Made by a program: the position numbers and the translations under genes
Assembly: GCA_011523305.1 (NCBI GenBank)
Contig: WTHB01000152.1
Span: forward strand, 35,115-99,114
Origin: Planctomycetaceae bacterium
Lineage (GTDB): Bacteria; Planctomycetota; Planctomycetia; Pirellulales; UBA1268
Direction: 5' to 3'
DNA length: 64,000 nt
In this document: positions 1 through 8,871 of the stretch, in pieces
How the letters are laid out: every line of letters begins with the position of its first letter
Numbering within the stretch: position 1 is the stretch's first letter
Notes under the pieces: generated by a model
Seen by the model: the letters and a program-made list of their open reading frames with translations, nothing else
The model's database searches: none
What the model was told of the DNA's origin: nothing

Positions 1-199
1 CCAGGCAGCCCAAGAGGTTCAACAGCGTGCTCTTGCCCGACCCAGAAGAACCCATGATCGCGACAAAATCACCCTTCAGAAAATCGAGTGATACACCAGC
101 AAGCGCCTTTACATCTTCGCCACCAAGCCGATAGACCTTCGTCACCTCTCGAACTGAGGCAACCAGATCGCTGGAGAGTACCGTTGGTCGGTCATTCAT
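1..199 (-). CDS. ABC transporter ATP-binding protein, MacB/LolD type (5' part only)
   Basis: Only the first 66 codons are in the window; the gene runs off the left edge. The reading begins [16 protein letters not shown] and reaches a perfect Walker A motif, GSSGSGKST, followed by LLNLLGCL, which is typical of the MacB/LolD/FtsE ATPase group. Its ATG overlaps the end of the permease gene upstream by 8 bp, so the two are probably translationally coupled. By inference it powers the tripartite export system encoded with the permease, HlyD adaptor and TolC-like protein. The Walker B, signature and H-loop motifs lie outside the window, so an intact product cannot be confirmed. Confidence 0.9.
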   Translation of the reverse strand, partial: MNDRPTVLSSDLVASVREVTKVYRLGGEDVKALAGVSLDFLKGDFVAIMGSSGSGKSTLLNLLGCL

Positions 200-1520
200 G
201 ACGCAGCGCCTCAATCGGGTCCATGTTGGCGGCCCGACTGGCAGGATAAATACCAAAGACAATGCCAACGCCAACTGAAATCCCAAATGCCGCGATGATC
301 GACCATGGCGCCAATCGTGGCTCCAGGTTGTGAATGGTGGGCGGAAGGTTTGTCCAGACTTCGGGCAACAACGTTTTGACAAGTTCTCTGGCAGCGATCA
401 CGGTGGGCCCACAGAGAAACCCCACTACCACTCCAAGCAGCCCACCGGTGCCGGAGAGCACCACTGTTTCCCAAAGAAACTGCTGGACGATCTCACCCTT
501 TGTTGCCCCAAGCGCCCGCCGAATGCCAATTTCACGGGTACGCTCCGTCACGGTCGCCAGCATGATGTTCATGATTCCGATGCCACCCACTAGGAGCGAG
601 ATCCCGGCAATGAGCAGCAACAGAACGTTGAACATCATCCGCATTGTCTCGGCCTGCTCCAGCAGTTCCTTCGGCACCACAACGGCGTAATCGACCACTT
701 TGTGGTACCGCTGCAGCAGTTCCCGAATGACATCGGCAGAAGCATCGACCGCTTCAATGTCATCCACCACCGCTGTGATTTGATTGAGCTGGACCGTCTC
801 ATTCTGAAACGTCCCGCCCCTGACTGTGATCACCCGATCGCCAATGCGCGACCGAAAAGTGGTCAAGGGAATGTAAACATCGCTGTCATACTGCCGAGCG
901 GCAAAACTACCGCCGATTGAGGCAGACGCCGTCCGGGGCGCGACAATTCCAACGACGACATAAAACTCACTGCCGATCCGGACTGCCCGACCAATTGGGT
1001 CACGGATCGGGAACAGTGTTTCGGCCACTCGATGGGCAAGAACAACGACATTTTCCAGATCAGCCAGATCGGCATCCGTCAGAAGTCGCCCCCGCGAGAT
1101 TGCAAGACGGTTGATCGAGAAATACTCAGGGGTGCACCCAATGATCTGCCCCGCCCGGACGGCAAAATCTTCGCGGCGTACCTCACGGGTAATCTCCCGC
1201 ATCGGCATCGCTTTGGTGATAGTTGGAACATTCGTCAGGATCCGGTCATAGTCGGCTCGCAGCAAGCCGTAACTGATACCGGATCGACTGCCGCTGTCAC
1301 TGTCGGCCTCTTCGGCAGGCTTAATTGTCCGCACAATTATGCTGGTGGCGCCGAGATCCTTGATTTGCTGCTGGGCCTGAAAACTCACCCCCTCGCCCAT
1401 CGCCACCAGCCAAATCACTGCCGTTACACCAATCAGGATGCCGAGCACCGCCAGCGATGAACGGAGTTTGTGGAGCAAAAGGCTCCGCACACCCAGACGA
1501 AGTTGATGGACTACATTCAC
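192..1520 (-). CDS. MacB-like ABC transporter permease
   Basis: This 442-residue inner-membrane protein has the MacB/FtsX layout. There is one N-terminal transmembrane helix (about residues 22-42), a large periplasmic domain, then three C-terminal helices (from about residue 295 to the end). The conserved segment [20 protein letters not shown], followed by RALGA, is the hallmark of the FtsX domain and its coupling helix. The C-terminus ends EALRHE, also typical of the family. It lies 34 bp after the HlyD-type adaptor gene and overlaps the ATPase start. Its substrate is unknown; related systems export peptides, lipoproteins or macrolides. Confidence 0.95.
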   Translation of the reverse strand: MNVVHQLRLGVRSLLLHKLRSSLAVLGILIGVTAVIWLVAMGEGVSFQAQQQIKDLGATSIIVRTIKPAEEADSDSGSRSGISYGLLRADYDRILTNVPTITKAMPMREITREVRREDFAVRAGQIIGCTPEYFSINRLAISRGRLLTDADLADLENVVVLAHRVAETLFPIRDPIGRAVRIGSEFYVVVGIVAPRTASASIGGSFAARQYDSDVYIPLTTFRSRIGDRVITVRGGTFQNETVQLNQITAVVDDIEAVDASADVIRELLQRYHKVVDYAVVVPKELLEQAETMRMMFNVLLLLIAGISLLVGGIGIMNIMLATVTERTREIGIRRALGATKGEIVQQFLWETVVLSGTGGLLGVVVGFLCGPTVIAARELVKTLLPEVWTNLPPTIHNLEPRLAPWSIIAAFGISVGVGIVFGIYPASRAANMDPIEALRHE

Positions 1521-1554
1521 GCAGCCGCCTCACCGCCCAAGCAGCCTACAGCCC

Positions 1555-3126
1555 TCAGGCCCTTTCCTTTTCTGCCGCTATCTCAGGCCGGCCAGTCGGC
1601 TGCTGTCGCTCGGGAAAATCTGGTGCTTCACCCTGCTCCCGCGGAGGGCCGTCACCGAGGAGCTTACGCGGGTTCAGAAAGACCTCCTCGCCCGAGTTGA
1701 GTCCTGTCATAATTTCAACAGACTCGTCATCGCTCTGGCCCAGCGTGACGACCCGCCGACGGGCCTCATCTCCGGCCCGAACAGCACATACGTATTCATC
1801 TCCCTGTTCGATAACCGCTGCCACAGGCACCGCAAGAACGTCTTTGAGATCGGCTATCACAATCTCGGCCTCAGCGGTGAAGCCGGGCCGAAGAACCTGT
1901 GACTGGCCCTCGATCTTCACCTGCACAATGTACTTTTTCGCTGTGGAAAAATAGTTCGACTCTGGCCGATTCGCAACAGCTGTCACCTTGCCGGGAAAGG
2001 TCTCACCCTGTACCCGGACAGTCGCCGGCATGCCGATCTTGATCTCATCAACTTTTGATTCATGGACCTCAACATCGGCTCGCATCGCAGTGAGGTCGGG
2101 CAGTTTGAGGATCACCTGACGCTCCCGCACCGCAGCCCCCTCTTTGATCTCGGTCTCCTGCCGATAGCTCCGGCTGTTTGCATAAATGACCAGACCGTCC
2201 TGAGGCGCTCTGATCGTGCACTTCTTCAGTTCCCCCTCAAGCCGCTCGAGCTTGATCTTTTCCAGTTCCAAGGCGGCCCGCTCGCTTTCTAGGCGGGCCT
2301 CGGCTGCGTCACGAGTACTCTCGAGCTCTGTGATCATCTTGGGCTTGGTAAAGGTGGTCAGAACATCGAGGGCAATGTTCGCCGTCCCCAGATCAAGCTC
2401 TGCCCGGGCAACGGCCGATTTCTGGGCTTCGAGTTGCTGCGGCGTGATATACCCCTTCCGAAACATCCGCTCGCCGTACGCCAATGTGTTTTGGGTGGCT
2501 TGTAGCCGTTCGGTTGCGGCCGTCACATTCGATTCAGCCGTTCGCAGGTCCTTCTTGAAGATTCCCTCCCGGTACTCTTCAACCGCAATTTTAGCCGCCG
2601 CAAAATCCTTTTCGGCCTGAATCATCAAGGCCCGGGCTTTTTCGAATGCTATCTTTTGCGCCGTTGCATTCTCTGAGATCACCGAGTCATCCAGTTTGAC
2701 GAGTTCCATTCCCTTGGTCACAAACGCCCCGTCATCCACGATCTCAATGACCGTCGAACCGCCATCCACCTCACAGGCAATATCGACATTGTCATCACTG
2801 ACAAGGCTGCCCTCCTCGGTCACCGTGATCTGAAGATTCCGGCGGGCAACCAGATGCAGTGGCAGGCCAGAAAGATCAGCGGCTGAATCACGTCCGGGCC
2901 AGAGTGCAAGGAGATGCGGCATTACGAGCACACTACCGCCCGCCACCAAAACAAGCAGGATCAGCCAAGGCCAGATGCGACGACGGCCTGGCTGTGGTTC
3001 AGCGGCAGCTGTTGGACTGCCCAACAGATCAGCAATCGCCGCCGCATTGGATGCCGAGGCACTTGCAGAACTCGTCGCCGTTTCTGGCACTTCCGTTTCC
3101 AGCATCGATTGCCCCGGTCTCTCCAC
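1555..3126 (-). CDS. HlyD/MacA-family periplasmic adaptor subunit
   Basis: A membrane-fusion protein of about 523 residues. A Ser/Ala-rich cytoplasmic tail of about 50 residues precedes one transmembrane helix (about 51-74). A barrel-sandwich (lipoyl-like) half follows (about 95-135), then a long alpha-helical hairpin rich in Ala, Glu and Lys (about 160-300), the second lipoyl half and a beta-barrel/membrane-proximal domain. This is the MacA plan. It would bridge the permease and the TolC-like protein encoded just upstream. The first in-frame start is GTG at 3126; an ATG at 3105 is equally plausible and would shorten the tail by seven residues. Confidence 0.93.
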   Translation of the reverse strand: MERPGQSMLETEVPETATSSASASASNAAAIADLLGSPTAAAEPQPGRRRIWPWLILLVLVAGGSVLVMPHLLALWPGRDSAADLSGLPLHLVARRNLQITVTEEGSLVSDDNVDIACEVDGGSTVIEIVDDGAFVTKGMELVKLDDSVISENATAQKIAFEKARALMIQAEKDFAAAKIAVEEYREGIFKKDLRTAESNVTAATERLQATQNTLAYGERMFRKGYITPQQLEAQKSAVARAELDLGTANIALDVLTTFTKPKMITELESTRDAAEARLESERAALELEKIKLERLEGELKKCTIRAPQDGLVIYANSRSYRQETEIKEGAAVRERQVILKLPDLTAMRADVEVHESKVDEIKIGMPATVRVQGETFPGKVTAVANRPESNYFSTAKKYIVQVKIEGQSQVLRPGFTAEAEIVIADLKDVLAVPVAAVIEQGDEYVCAVRAGDEARRRVVTLGQSDDESVEIMTGLNSGEEVFLNPRKLLGDGPPREQGEAPDFPERQQPTGRPEIAAEKERA

Positions 3127-3234
3127 ATCCGCTCTTCTGGATTTACTTATTCTATGTCTTCATGACTCCGACTATTTCAAATTATCTGGTCCGCCAGAGC
3201 CCCGGTCCATTTTTTCCAGCGAAAAGGCCTGTCT

Positions 3235-6200
3235 TTATTCTTGCCAGAATGATGGGATCAGGCTCGCCCAGGGACGTTTGTCGGAAGCTTCTGCAGCGGC
3301 AGCCTGTACTGGTGCTCCCTCATCAGCCATCACTGGGTCGCTCGTGTCTTCCTGCTCCCGGTTCAGCGGCAACGCCTTGGCAATGATGCTCGGCAACATT
3401 CCGGGTGGGTCCTGCACCTTGATGTCGGCATCGCGGGGTAGTGGCGGTGGCGGGTCGATCTCCTCGAGGTGATCGATCCACTCCTGGGGCACCGACGGAG
3501 GAAGAGGCATTTCATCATCCTGCGATCGCTCTGCCATGGCAAATGGCTGCTCAATCCAGATGCCGTTTTCGTCGAGGTTCATGACCCCAAGCTGATAGGC
3601 CAGAGAGGCCCTAGTCGCGTAGTAGTTGACCCAGATACTTGTGAGGGCGTCCTGGGTACTCCGCAGATCATTGAAGGCATAGATCAGATTGAGAGTTGCC
3701 GTTGGAGAGAGCTGTCCGGCGGCTGCGTCAATCAGCGGAATGGTCCCGTCGGGACTCGGCGGTGGAGGCGGCGGGGCCGGCTGGCTCAGGGTCAGCCGTG
3801 TCTGATCCACTCGGCGGATCGCGATGATCACCGCTCGTCGCTGGGTTTCGAGATTTCGCTCATCAAGCTCTAGCTGGCGAAGCAGTTGGCGAATCGAAAG
3901 CTTGATCCGGTCTTCGTAGCGAATCTGCTGCCGCCGCACCTGCTGATAGTCGAGGATCGCCTGCCGGAAATTGTTTCGCTCGAGTAGCCTCGTCAGCGGC
4001 GCATCGAATCGCAGTCGCCCCCCCATCGATCCGGTTGGCGCTCGGAACCGAGCTGGGTTGACTCCGGTCGTACTGAGGTCACCGTCAATCTCAAGATCAA
4101 GCCCTGCCAGGAGTTTCATCGCGTTAAACTGAATCAGTCGCCACTGATCAACAAGTGCCGCCCTGTTGTTCATCCAGTCCAGCCGGTTCGCCCGGGCGAC
4201 TTCAAAGGCAAGGTCGGGGTCAATCCGCTCAGGCACGATATTGATTGCTTCGACCCGGGCCCTGGCCTGAATCAGAGACATCTCATCGACAGCTGCGGCA
4301 ATCTCGGCGACGAGTTCCACGACTTGGTCGGCCGTTGCACGGAGGTTCTCGACTGTAAGCCGTTCACCCAGATCTTGAATTGTTCCCTCATTTTCATCGA
4401 TCCGGCTGCGAACCCGTTCAAGGTCGTCTGCTAACAGACGGAGCTCACGATCAAAGGTTTCGCGTTCGGTATCCCGCATGCCGTCAATGCGAAAGGCCGC
4501 AGCAACCGCCACCCGCTCAAGATCTTCAGTGACAGCAGCCGCCTGCGTTTCGACCTGTTCCCGCAAGGCGTCAAGACTATCGAGAGCCTTCGTGATCAGA
4601 CTTCGATCAACTTCGGCCTCAAGCTTTTCCGTAGCCGCGGCCAGCGGCAGATCGTCATCCAGATCGGCCTCGGCCAGCGGGGCATCCTGATCAGGTTGCC
4701 CTTCATCAGTTGGCTGAAGCGGTGCTTCGGCCGCTGGCGTCGGTGACGGCAAGAGAAGGGGCTCTTTTTCCTGTGAATCCACCGCCGGGGGCACCAGGTT
4801 GCCTGCAGCAGGATCTGCGCCCGGCTTGTCCTGCCGAGGGTCTTCGACCTCCTTCAGCGGCTCTTCAGCACCGAAGGAATAGACCGCAAGAAAATCGCCG
4901 ATGTCGTTCTGCAAGGTCTGCATCTCAGGGCTGATGAATTGGAATCGTTGAATGAATTCCTCATCGAGTGCCATAGCGGTGTCAGCCGGGATATTGAGAA
5001 CATTGACCTTGAAGTTTTCAATCTGGTTCGCAAGTGATGTTTTTGCCTGGAGCAAAGTGGCCCGATTGGTCTCCACACTCTGCCGCAGCTGGTCCACTTG
5101 GTCGATGCCAACAAGCCCGGCTTCAAGGTTCGCATCAAGCTGGGCAAGCGCCCGCAGCTGGGCCGCCAAATTCTGCTCGGCATTGCGGATCTGTTGCCGG
5201 GTTTGGAGCAGGCCGATGAATCCGCCGAGCGAGCCGGCTCCTCCACCGGCAAAGCCGGCACCGCCCGTGCCACCACCGCCTGTTTGGAGACCGTTGCCCT
5301 GACCGCCAAAGAACACCCCGCCGATGTTGCCGAAGCCACCCACCCCAGTCCCGGTGAAGCCCGCAAAGCCTGTACCCCCAAAAAATCCGCCCCGACGCTG
5401 GAGCCCCTGAGGTGGTGACGACCCAAAGATCACCTGCAGATAGAACCCCTGACGATAGAACTGCAGGCGACGAAGGTTTGCCAACAGTGTCCGCTCGACA
5501 ATCGTCAGTGGCTCGAGTGCGATCGAACGGCCGGAGCTCTGGAGCAAGGGCTGCAGGAAGCTAAAGTTCAACAATGACGCATTCGTGTACTGATTTGGTC
5601 CAGCAAACTGCCAGACGACCGAATTGACCAACCCGACCGCCAGTTCACCAGCCGTGGCGAGATAGCGTTGAGCACGGAGGCTGGTGTCTGTCTGCCATCG
5701 GGTCACCTGCCCGTTGGCATTGAGTGGACCACGGTTGCGGTAGCTTGTCGCACTGTTTCCGCGTCCGTTCTCTCCATAAAACTGAACATCAAACGCAAAC
5801 CGTTCGGTACTGACATCGAGGGCCGACAGGTAGAGAGTCTGCAACTGGTCCCACCAATTGATCGAATTGAGATAGGCAAGGGTCATGGCTGACTGGACAT
5901 TGAGTTCAATCGCCCCGGCCTCAGTCAGATCAACCACTTCTCCGAGACGGGCTCGCCAGTCAGGATTGTCGAGCGTGGTTCTGTCACCATTGATATGCCA
6001 GCGGAGAAAGCCGTGCTTTCCGTCAACGCAGTGCATATAGCGATGCGATGTCGGATCATCTGGAGGCATTGGCGGAAAAATCTCGTTGTACGCGTCGTAA
6101 AACCGACTGCGTTTGTCGGAGCGAACGTCGTAGTTGATCGGAAGAGCCCAGCGAGGATCACAGGCTTTCTCTGCCAGAAGCACATTGACTTCACGGTCCG

Positions 6201-6303
6201 CCTGAACGTAATAGCGTCCGCGCGAGCAGCCGCCAGAAGTTGCGAGCAGCAACCCAAGCACAACGAAAAGCCATGAAGGCTGGCGGCAAGATGAAAGTTT
6301 CAT
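3235..6303 (-). CDS. TolC-like outer-membrane efflux lipoprotein, unusually large
   Basis: About 1022 residues from the ATG at 6303. That start is chosen because it gives a lipoprotein signal: a hydrophobic run followed by ATSGGC with Cys26. An in-frame start at 6399 would bury the signal. Segments resembling outer-membrane efflux helices occur at about 365-470 and again at about 700-960, separated by inserts not normal for TolC. These are a Gly/Phe-rich tract (about 304-362), an acidic/Pro-rich linker (about 480-555) and a coiled-coil-like helical stretch (about 555-700). TolC proteins are usually 430-500 residues, so this one is about twice as long. First gene of the export operon; 108 bp separate it from the adaptor. 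Confidence 0.85.
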   Translation of the reverse strand: MKLSSCRQPSWLFVVLGLLLATSGGCSRGRYYVQADREVNVLLAEKACDPRWALPINYDVRSDKRSRFYDAYNEIFPPMPPDDPTSHRYMHCVDGKHGFLRWHINGDRTTLDNPDWRARLGEVVDLTEAGAIELNVQSAMTLAYLNSINWWDQLQTLYLSALDVSTERFAFDVQFYGENGRGNSATSYRNRGPLNANGQVTRWQTDTSLRAQRYLATAGELAVGLVNSVVWQFAGPNQYTNASLLNFSFLQPLLQSSGRSIALEPLTIVERTLLANLRRLQFYRQGFYLQVIFGSSPPQGLQRRGGFFGGTGFAGFTGTGVGGFGNIGGVFFGGQGNGLQTGGGGTGGAGFAGGGAGSLGGFIGLLQTRQQIRNAEQNLAAQLRALAQLDANLEAGLVGIDQVDQLRQSVETNRATLLQAKTSLANQIENFKVNVLNIPADTAMALDEEFIQRFQFISPEMQTLQNDIGDFLAVYSFGAEEPLKEVEDPRQDKPGADPAAGNLVPPAVDSQEKEPLLLPSPTPAAEAPLQPTDEGQPDQDAPLAEADLDDDLPLAAATEKLEAEVDRSLITKALDSLDALREQVETQAAAVTEDLERVAVAAAFRIDGMRDTERETFDRELRLLADDLERVRSRIDENEGTIQDLGERLTVENLRATADQVVELVAEIAAAVDEMSLIQARARVEAINIVPERIDPDLAFEVARANRLDWMNNRAALVDQWRLIQFNAMKLLAGLDLEIDGDLSTTGVNPARFRAPTGSMGGRLRFDAPLTRLLERNNFRQAILDYQQVRRQQIRYEDRIKLSIRQLLRQLELDERNLETQRRAVIIAIRRVDQTRLTLSQPAPPPPPPSPDGTIPLIDAAAGQLSPTATLNLIYAFNDLRSTQDALTSIWVNYYATRASLAYQLGVMNLDENGIWIEQPFAMAERSQDDEMPLPPSVPQEWIDHLEEIDPPPPLPRDADIKVQDPPGMLPSIIAKALPLNREQEDTSDPVMADEGAPVQAAAAEASDKRPWASLIPSFWQE

Positions 6304-6584
6304 CAGCTGCAGTCCGTGAGGGGAGCGGACGCGCCGGACAGGAACAAACACAAAGCAGCCACCCAGAAGACCTCGAGGAGAACCACTTCCTCCTCCCACT
6401 ATCGGAATACCGGATGCGAGGTCTTTAACGATCTTGTGTTCTAGGAAATTTGGGATGGCTTGGTTGAATGGGTCCTAAAAAACCACTCAGGCGAAAAGTT
6501 CCCACTAACCGATACAGATTAACTGGTGACTGGTTACCCGCCCCACGCAGCAGGCCAAAGCGGCAAGCTGTGGAGAAACGTCTC

Positions 6585-8120
6585 GTGCAACGACTGTATC
6601 GCCTAGTTGTGCTGATGCTGATTTGGACCGGCTGGTTCATTTCTTCCGCACCACCTCTCCATGCCGAGGTCGGCCTGACAAGTCAGCCTGAACCACTTGG
6701 CTATCCTTCGTCGGTTGACGATGAAGCCGACGTCTCTGCCGAAAAAGCCGCCGGCAGTATCTGGCCGCCACCACTCCCGGCCAACGCTCCTCAGGTACCA
6801 GCCGGGCTCGATCCGGTCCGCAGTCCCGGCTATTCCGGTTTTGCCAGCGACTTAATCTCATGGTTTCGAGAACCAGCACCCGCCTCGTGCTGCGACCGAC
6901 AGTTGGTCGATCGCCGTTGGATGGGTCCTGGTGAGTTGGCCTATCACAAATCACCGAATCAACGCCCTTGTACCCGTGACTACACCCGGGTCTTTCGCAC
7001 CGAATTCCCTGGAAGGCTCTGGTTCTCAGCGGAATATCTCGTCTGGGCAACAACATCCCAGTCCGTTCCGGCACTTGTCACAAGCAGCCCATCGATAACA
7101 CCGACTGCCGACATCGGTGTCCTGGGAAAGCCCAACACATCAATCTTGTTCGGTGGGAATGCCTTCAACGGACCGATGCGGTCCGGGGCCAGACTGACCG
7201 CTGGCTTCTGGTTTACGCCCCAGCAGGAACGAGGAATCGAGGCCAACTGGACTGGCTTGGCAATCGCAAGGGAAAGTCTCTTGGCCACCTCTTCGGGCGG
7301 TGACCCCTGGCTTGCCCAGCCGTACTACGATGCGAAAGATAACAAACAAGCTGCCGTTGTTGTCCCGCTCAATGATCCGTTTCCCTCTGCTGATGCTGCC
7401 TTGCTGGAACAGACCATCTCCGCAGAGATGCAGACGCAGTTCGGCAGCGTCGATGTGCTCTACCGCACAAACCTAACGATTGGCGAAGACTTTCATCGCC
7501 GGTACCTCATCGGTGGCTTCCGCTATCTCATGCTTGACGATCAATTGTCAGTCAATGCGACTTCGAGCATCTGGAGCGGCAGCCCGGACACCTATCCGCT
7601 GAATGGGTATTCCACCAGCGACTCCTTCCGCACGCTCTCTCAGTTCTATGGCGGTGAGTTTGGCCTCATTGAAAAGTGGTGGCGTGATCGCTGGTCTCTG
7701 CAGCTTCTTGGCAAAGTGGGGCTCGGCGCCAGCACGATCGGCACTGCCATCGCCGGCTCAACGACCGAGACATCGACACCTAGCAGCACAGACAACCCCA
7801 GCGTTACGAACTCCTACCCCGGCGGTGTGCTCGCCCAGCCAACCAACCCAGGCACCGAACAGTCGTTCTTCGCAGCTGTCGGAGAAATTGGCGTCACCGC
7901 CGACTACGCACTCTGGTCCCAGTTTCGCCTCTCCGTCGGCTACTCTCTCATTTACTGGAGCACGGTGGGGCGGGCGGCTGCCCAGATCGACACAAATGTC
8001 AATCCGGAGCAGTTCGGCGGCGGGACAATTACGACCGGCCCAGTCGCGCCGACCTTCAATCTGTGGACCACCAGCTTCTGGGCGCAGGGTGTCAACGCCG
8101 GGCTCGAATATCAGTTCTGA
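6585..8120 (+). CDS. BBP7-family outer-membrane beta-barrel protein
   Basis: A secreted, predicted outer-membrane barrel protein of the planctomycete BBP7 type. Recognisable features are a segment WFSAEYLVWAT near the start of the barrel, alternating hydrophobic strands, a GFWF turn, and a C-terminus ending in a strand that closes on Phe. The GTG at 6585 is preferred as start because GGAG lies nine bases upstream. It also gives a compact signal peptide (MQRLYRLVVLMLIWTGWF, then APPLHA). A longer ATG-initiated frame begins at 6468 but would place about 39 extra polar residues before the signal. The gene is divergent from the export operon. Its function is unknown, perhaps a surface structure or porin-like protein. 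Confidence 0.8.
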   Translation: MQRLYRLVVLMLIWTGWFISSAPPLHAEVGLTSQPEPLGYPSSVDDEADVSAEKAAGSIWPPPLPANAPQVPAGLDPVRSPGYSGFASDLISWFREPAPASCCDRQLVDRRWMGPGELAYHKSPNQRPCTRDYTRVFRTEFPGRLWFSAEYLVWATTSQSVPALVTSSPSITPTADIGVLGKPNTSILFGGNAFNGPMRSGARLTAGFWFTPQQERGIEANWTGLAIARESLLATSSGGDPWLAQPYYDAKDNKQAAVVVPLNDPFPSADAALLEQTISAEMQTQFGSVDVLYRTNLTIGEDFHRRYLIGGFRYLMLDDQLSVNATSSIWSGSPDTYPLNGYSTSDSFRTLSQFYGGEFGLIEKWWRDRWSLQLLGKVGLGASTIGTAIAGSTTETSTPSSTDNPSVTNSYPGGVLAQPTNPGTEQSFFAAVGEIGVTADYALWSQFRLSVGYSLIYWSTVGRAAAQIDTNVNPEQFGGGTITTGPVAPTFNLWTTSFWAQGVNAGLEYQF

Positions 8121-8137
8121 CGCAACCATGGCGTCAG
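8117..8137. terminator. Symmetric hairpin shared by two convergent genes
   Basis: A 7-bp perfect stem, CTGACGC / GCGTCAG, with loop AACCATG. It contains both stop codons: that of the BBP7 gene (8118-8120) and, on the other strand, that of the Popeye-like gene (8134-8136). No T-run follows on either strand, so it may slow or end transcription in both directions but is not a classical intrinsic terminator. Confidence 0.4.
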
Positions 8138-8829
8138 CCTGCGGACTGCCCGTGGGCCCGTAGTTTGGCCACGACGTCACGGCCAAGAATGCCTCGCAGC
8201 TTGTGGGCCAAGGCGGCCCGTCGCTCGAGAAACTCGTTCAGGTCCGCCTGGGACCAGACCAACAGCCGGCTGGCCTCCGTTGCCACGACATCAGCGGTCG
8301 CCTTCTCCCCACTGAGAAAGCTCATCTCACCGATGAACTGCCCCGGCTGCAGCCTGGCGATCACACGATCATCAACCCGCACCTCAAGCCCACCCTGCTT
8401 CAGCACCATCATGTCGGCCACGACGCTGTCCCGCTCGACAATCATTGAGCCGGCGGGAAGATCACGCCACTGACCAACTTTCATGAGTTTGCGGAATTCA
8501 CCAGGAGCGAGATCAGCGAACACCGTGTCGTAGAGTTCCTGCTCAGCACCACCCAGCCGGCGAGGCCGCCGCTCCCGCAACAGAATGCCGATCTGTACGA
8601 GATTCACCGACACAAATACAGCGTTCCAGCCGATCGGTGCCCACAGAATGTGGTCGCTGCAGTGGCAGTAGAATGGTATGAGAGAAAGCCCGGCGGCAAT
8701 CGTCAGCACCCGCAGCCAGAGAATGTCCCGCACCAGATACGAACACAGATAGAGCACATTGGCGACATGCACCATGTCGCCCACGCAGGGACACCACATG
8801 ATCGTGTGAAACAAAACCGCTGAAGCCAT
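8134..8829 (-). CDS. Popeye-like membrane protein with cyclic-nucleotide-binding-like domain
   Basis: About 231 residues with three hydrophobic helices (about 22-33, 38-56, 66-84) followed by a cytoplasmic CNMP-binding-like beta-roll (about 110-218). The helix region, including YLVRDILWLR, WNAVFVSVNLVQ and LLRERRP, matches the Popeye (POPDC) pattern as I recall it. In the phosphate-binding cassette Glu168 is kept, but the Arg that normally binds the cyclic phosphate is replaced by Ala177, so ligand binding is uncertain. The ATG at 8829 is chosen because GGAGG lies ten bases upstream; a GTG at 8862 is the alternative. It follows the multihaem cytochrome gene and is probably co-transcribed with it. 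Confidence 0.82.
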   Translation of the reverse strand: MASAVLFHTIMWCPCVGDMVHVANVLYLCSYLVRDILWLRVLTIAAGLSLIPFYCHCSDHILWAPIGWNAVFVSVNLVQIGILLRERRPRRLGGAEQELYDTVFADLAPGEFRKLMKVGQWRDLPAGSMIVERDSVVADMMVLKQGGLEVRVDDRVIARLQPGQFIGEMSFLSGEKATADVVATEASRLLVWSQADLNEFLERRAALAHKLRGILGRDVVAKLRAHGQSAG

Positions 8830-8871
8830 TCCTGCCGAACCTCCACCCGGGATTACCGTCACCCAGACAAA

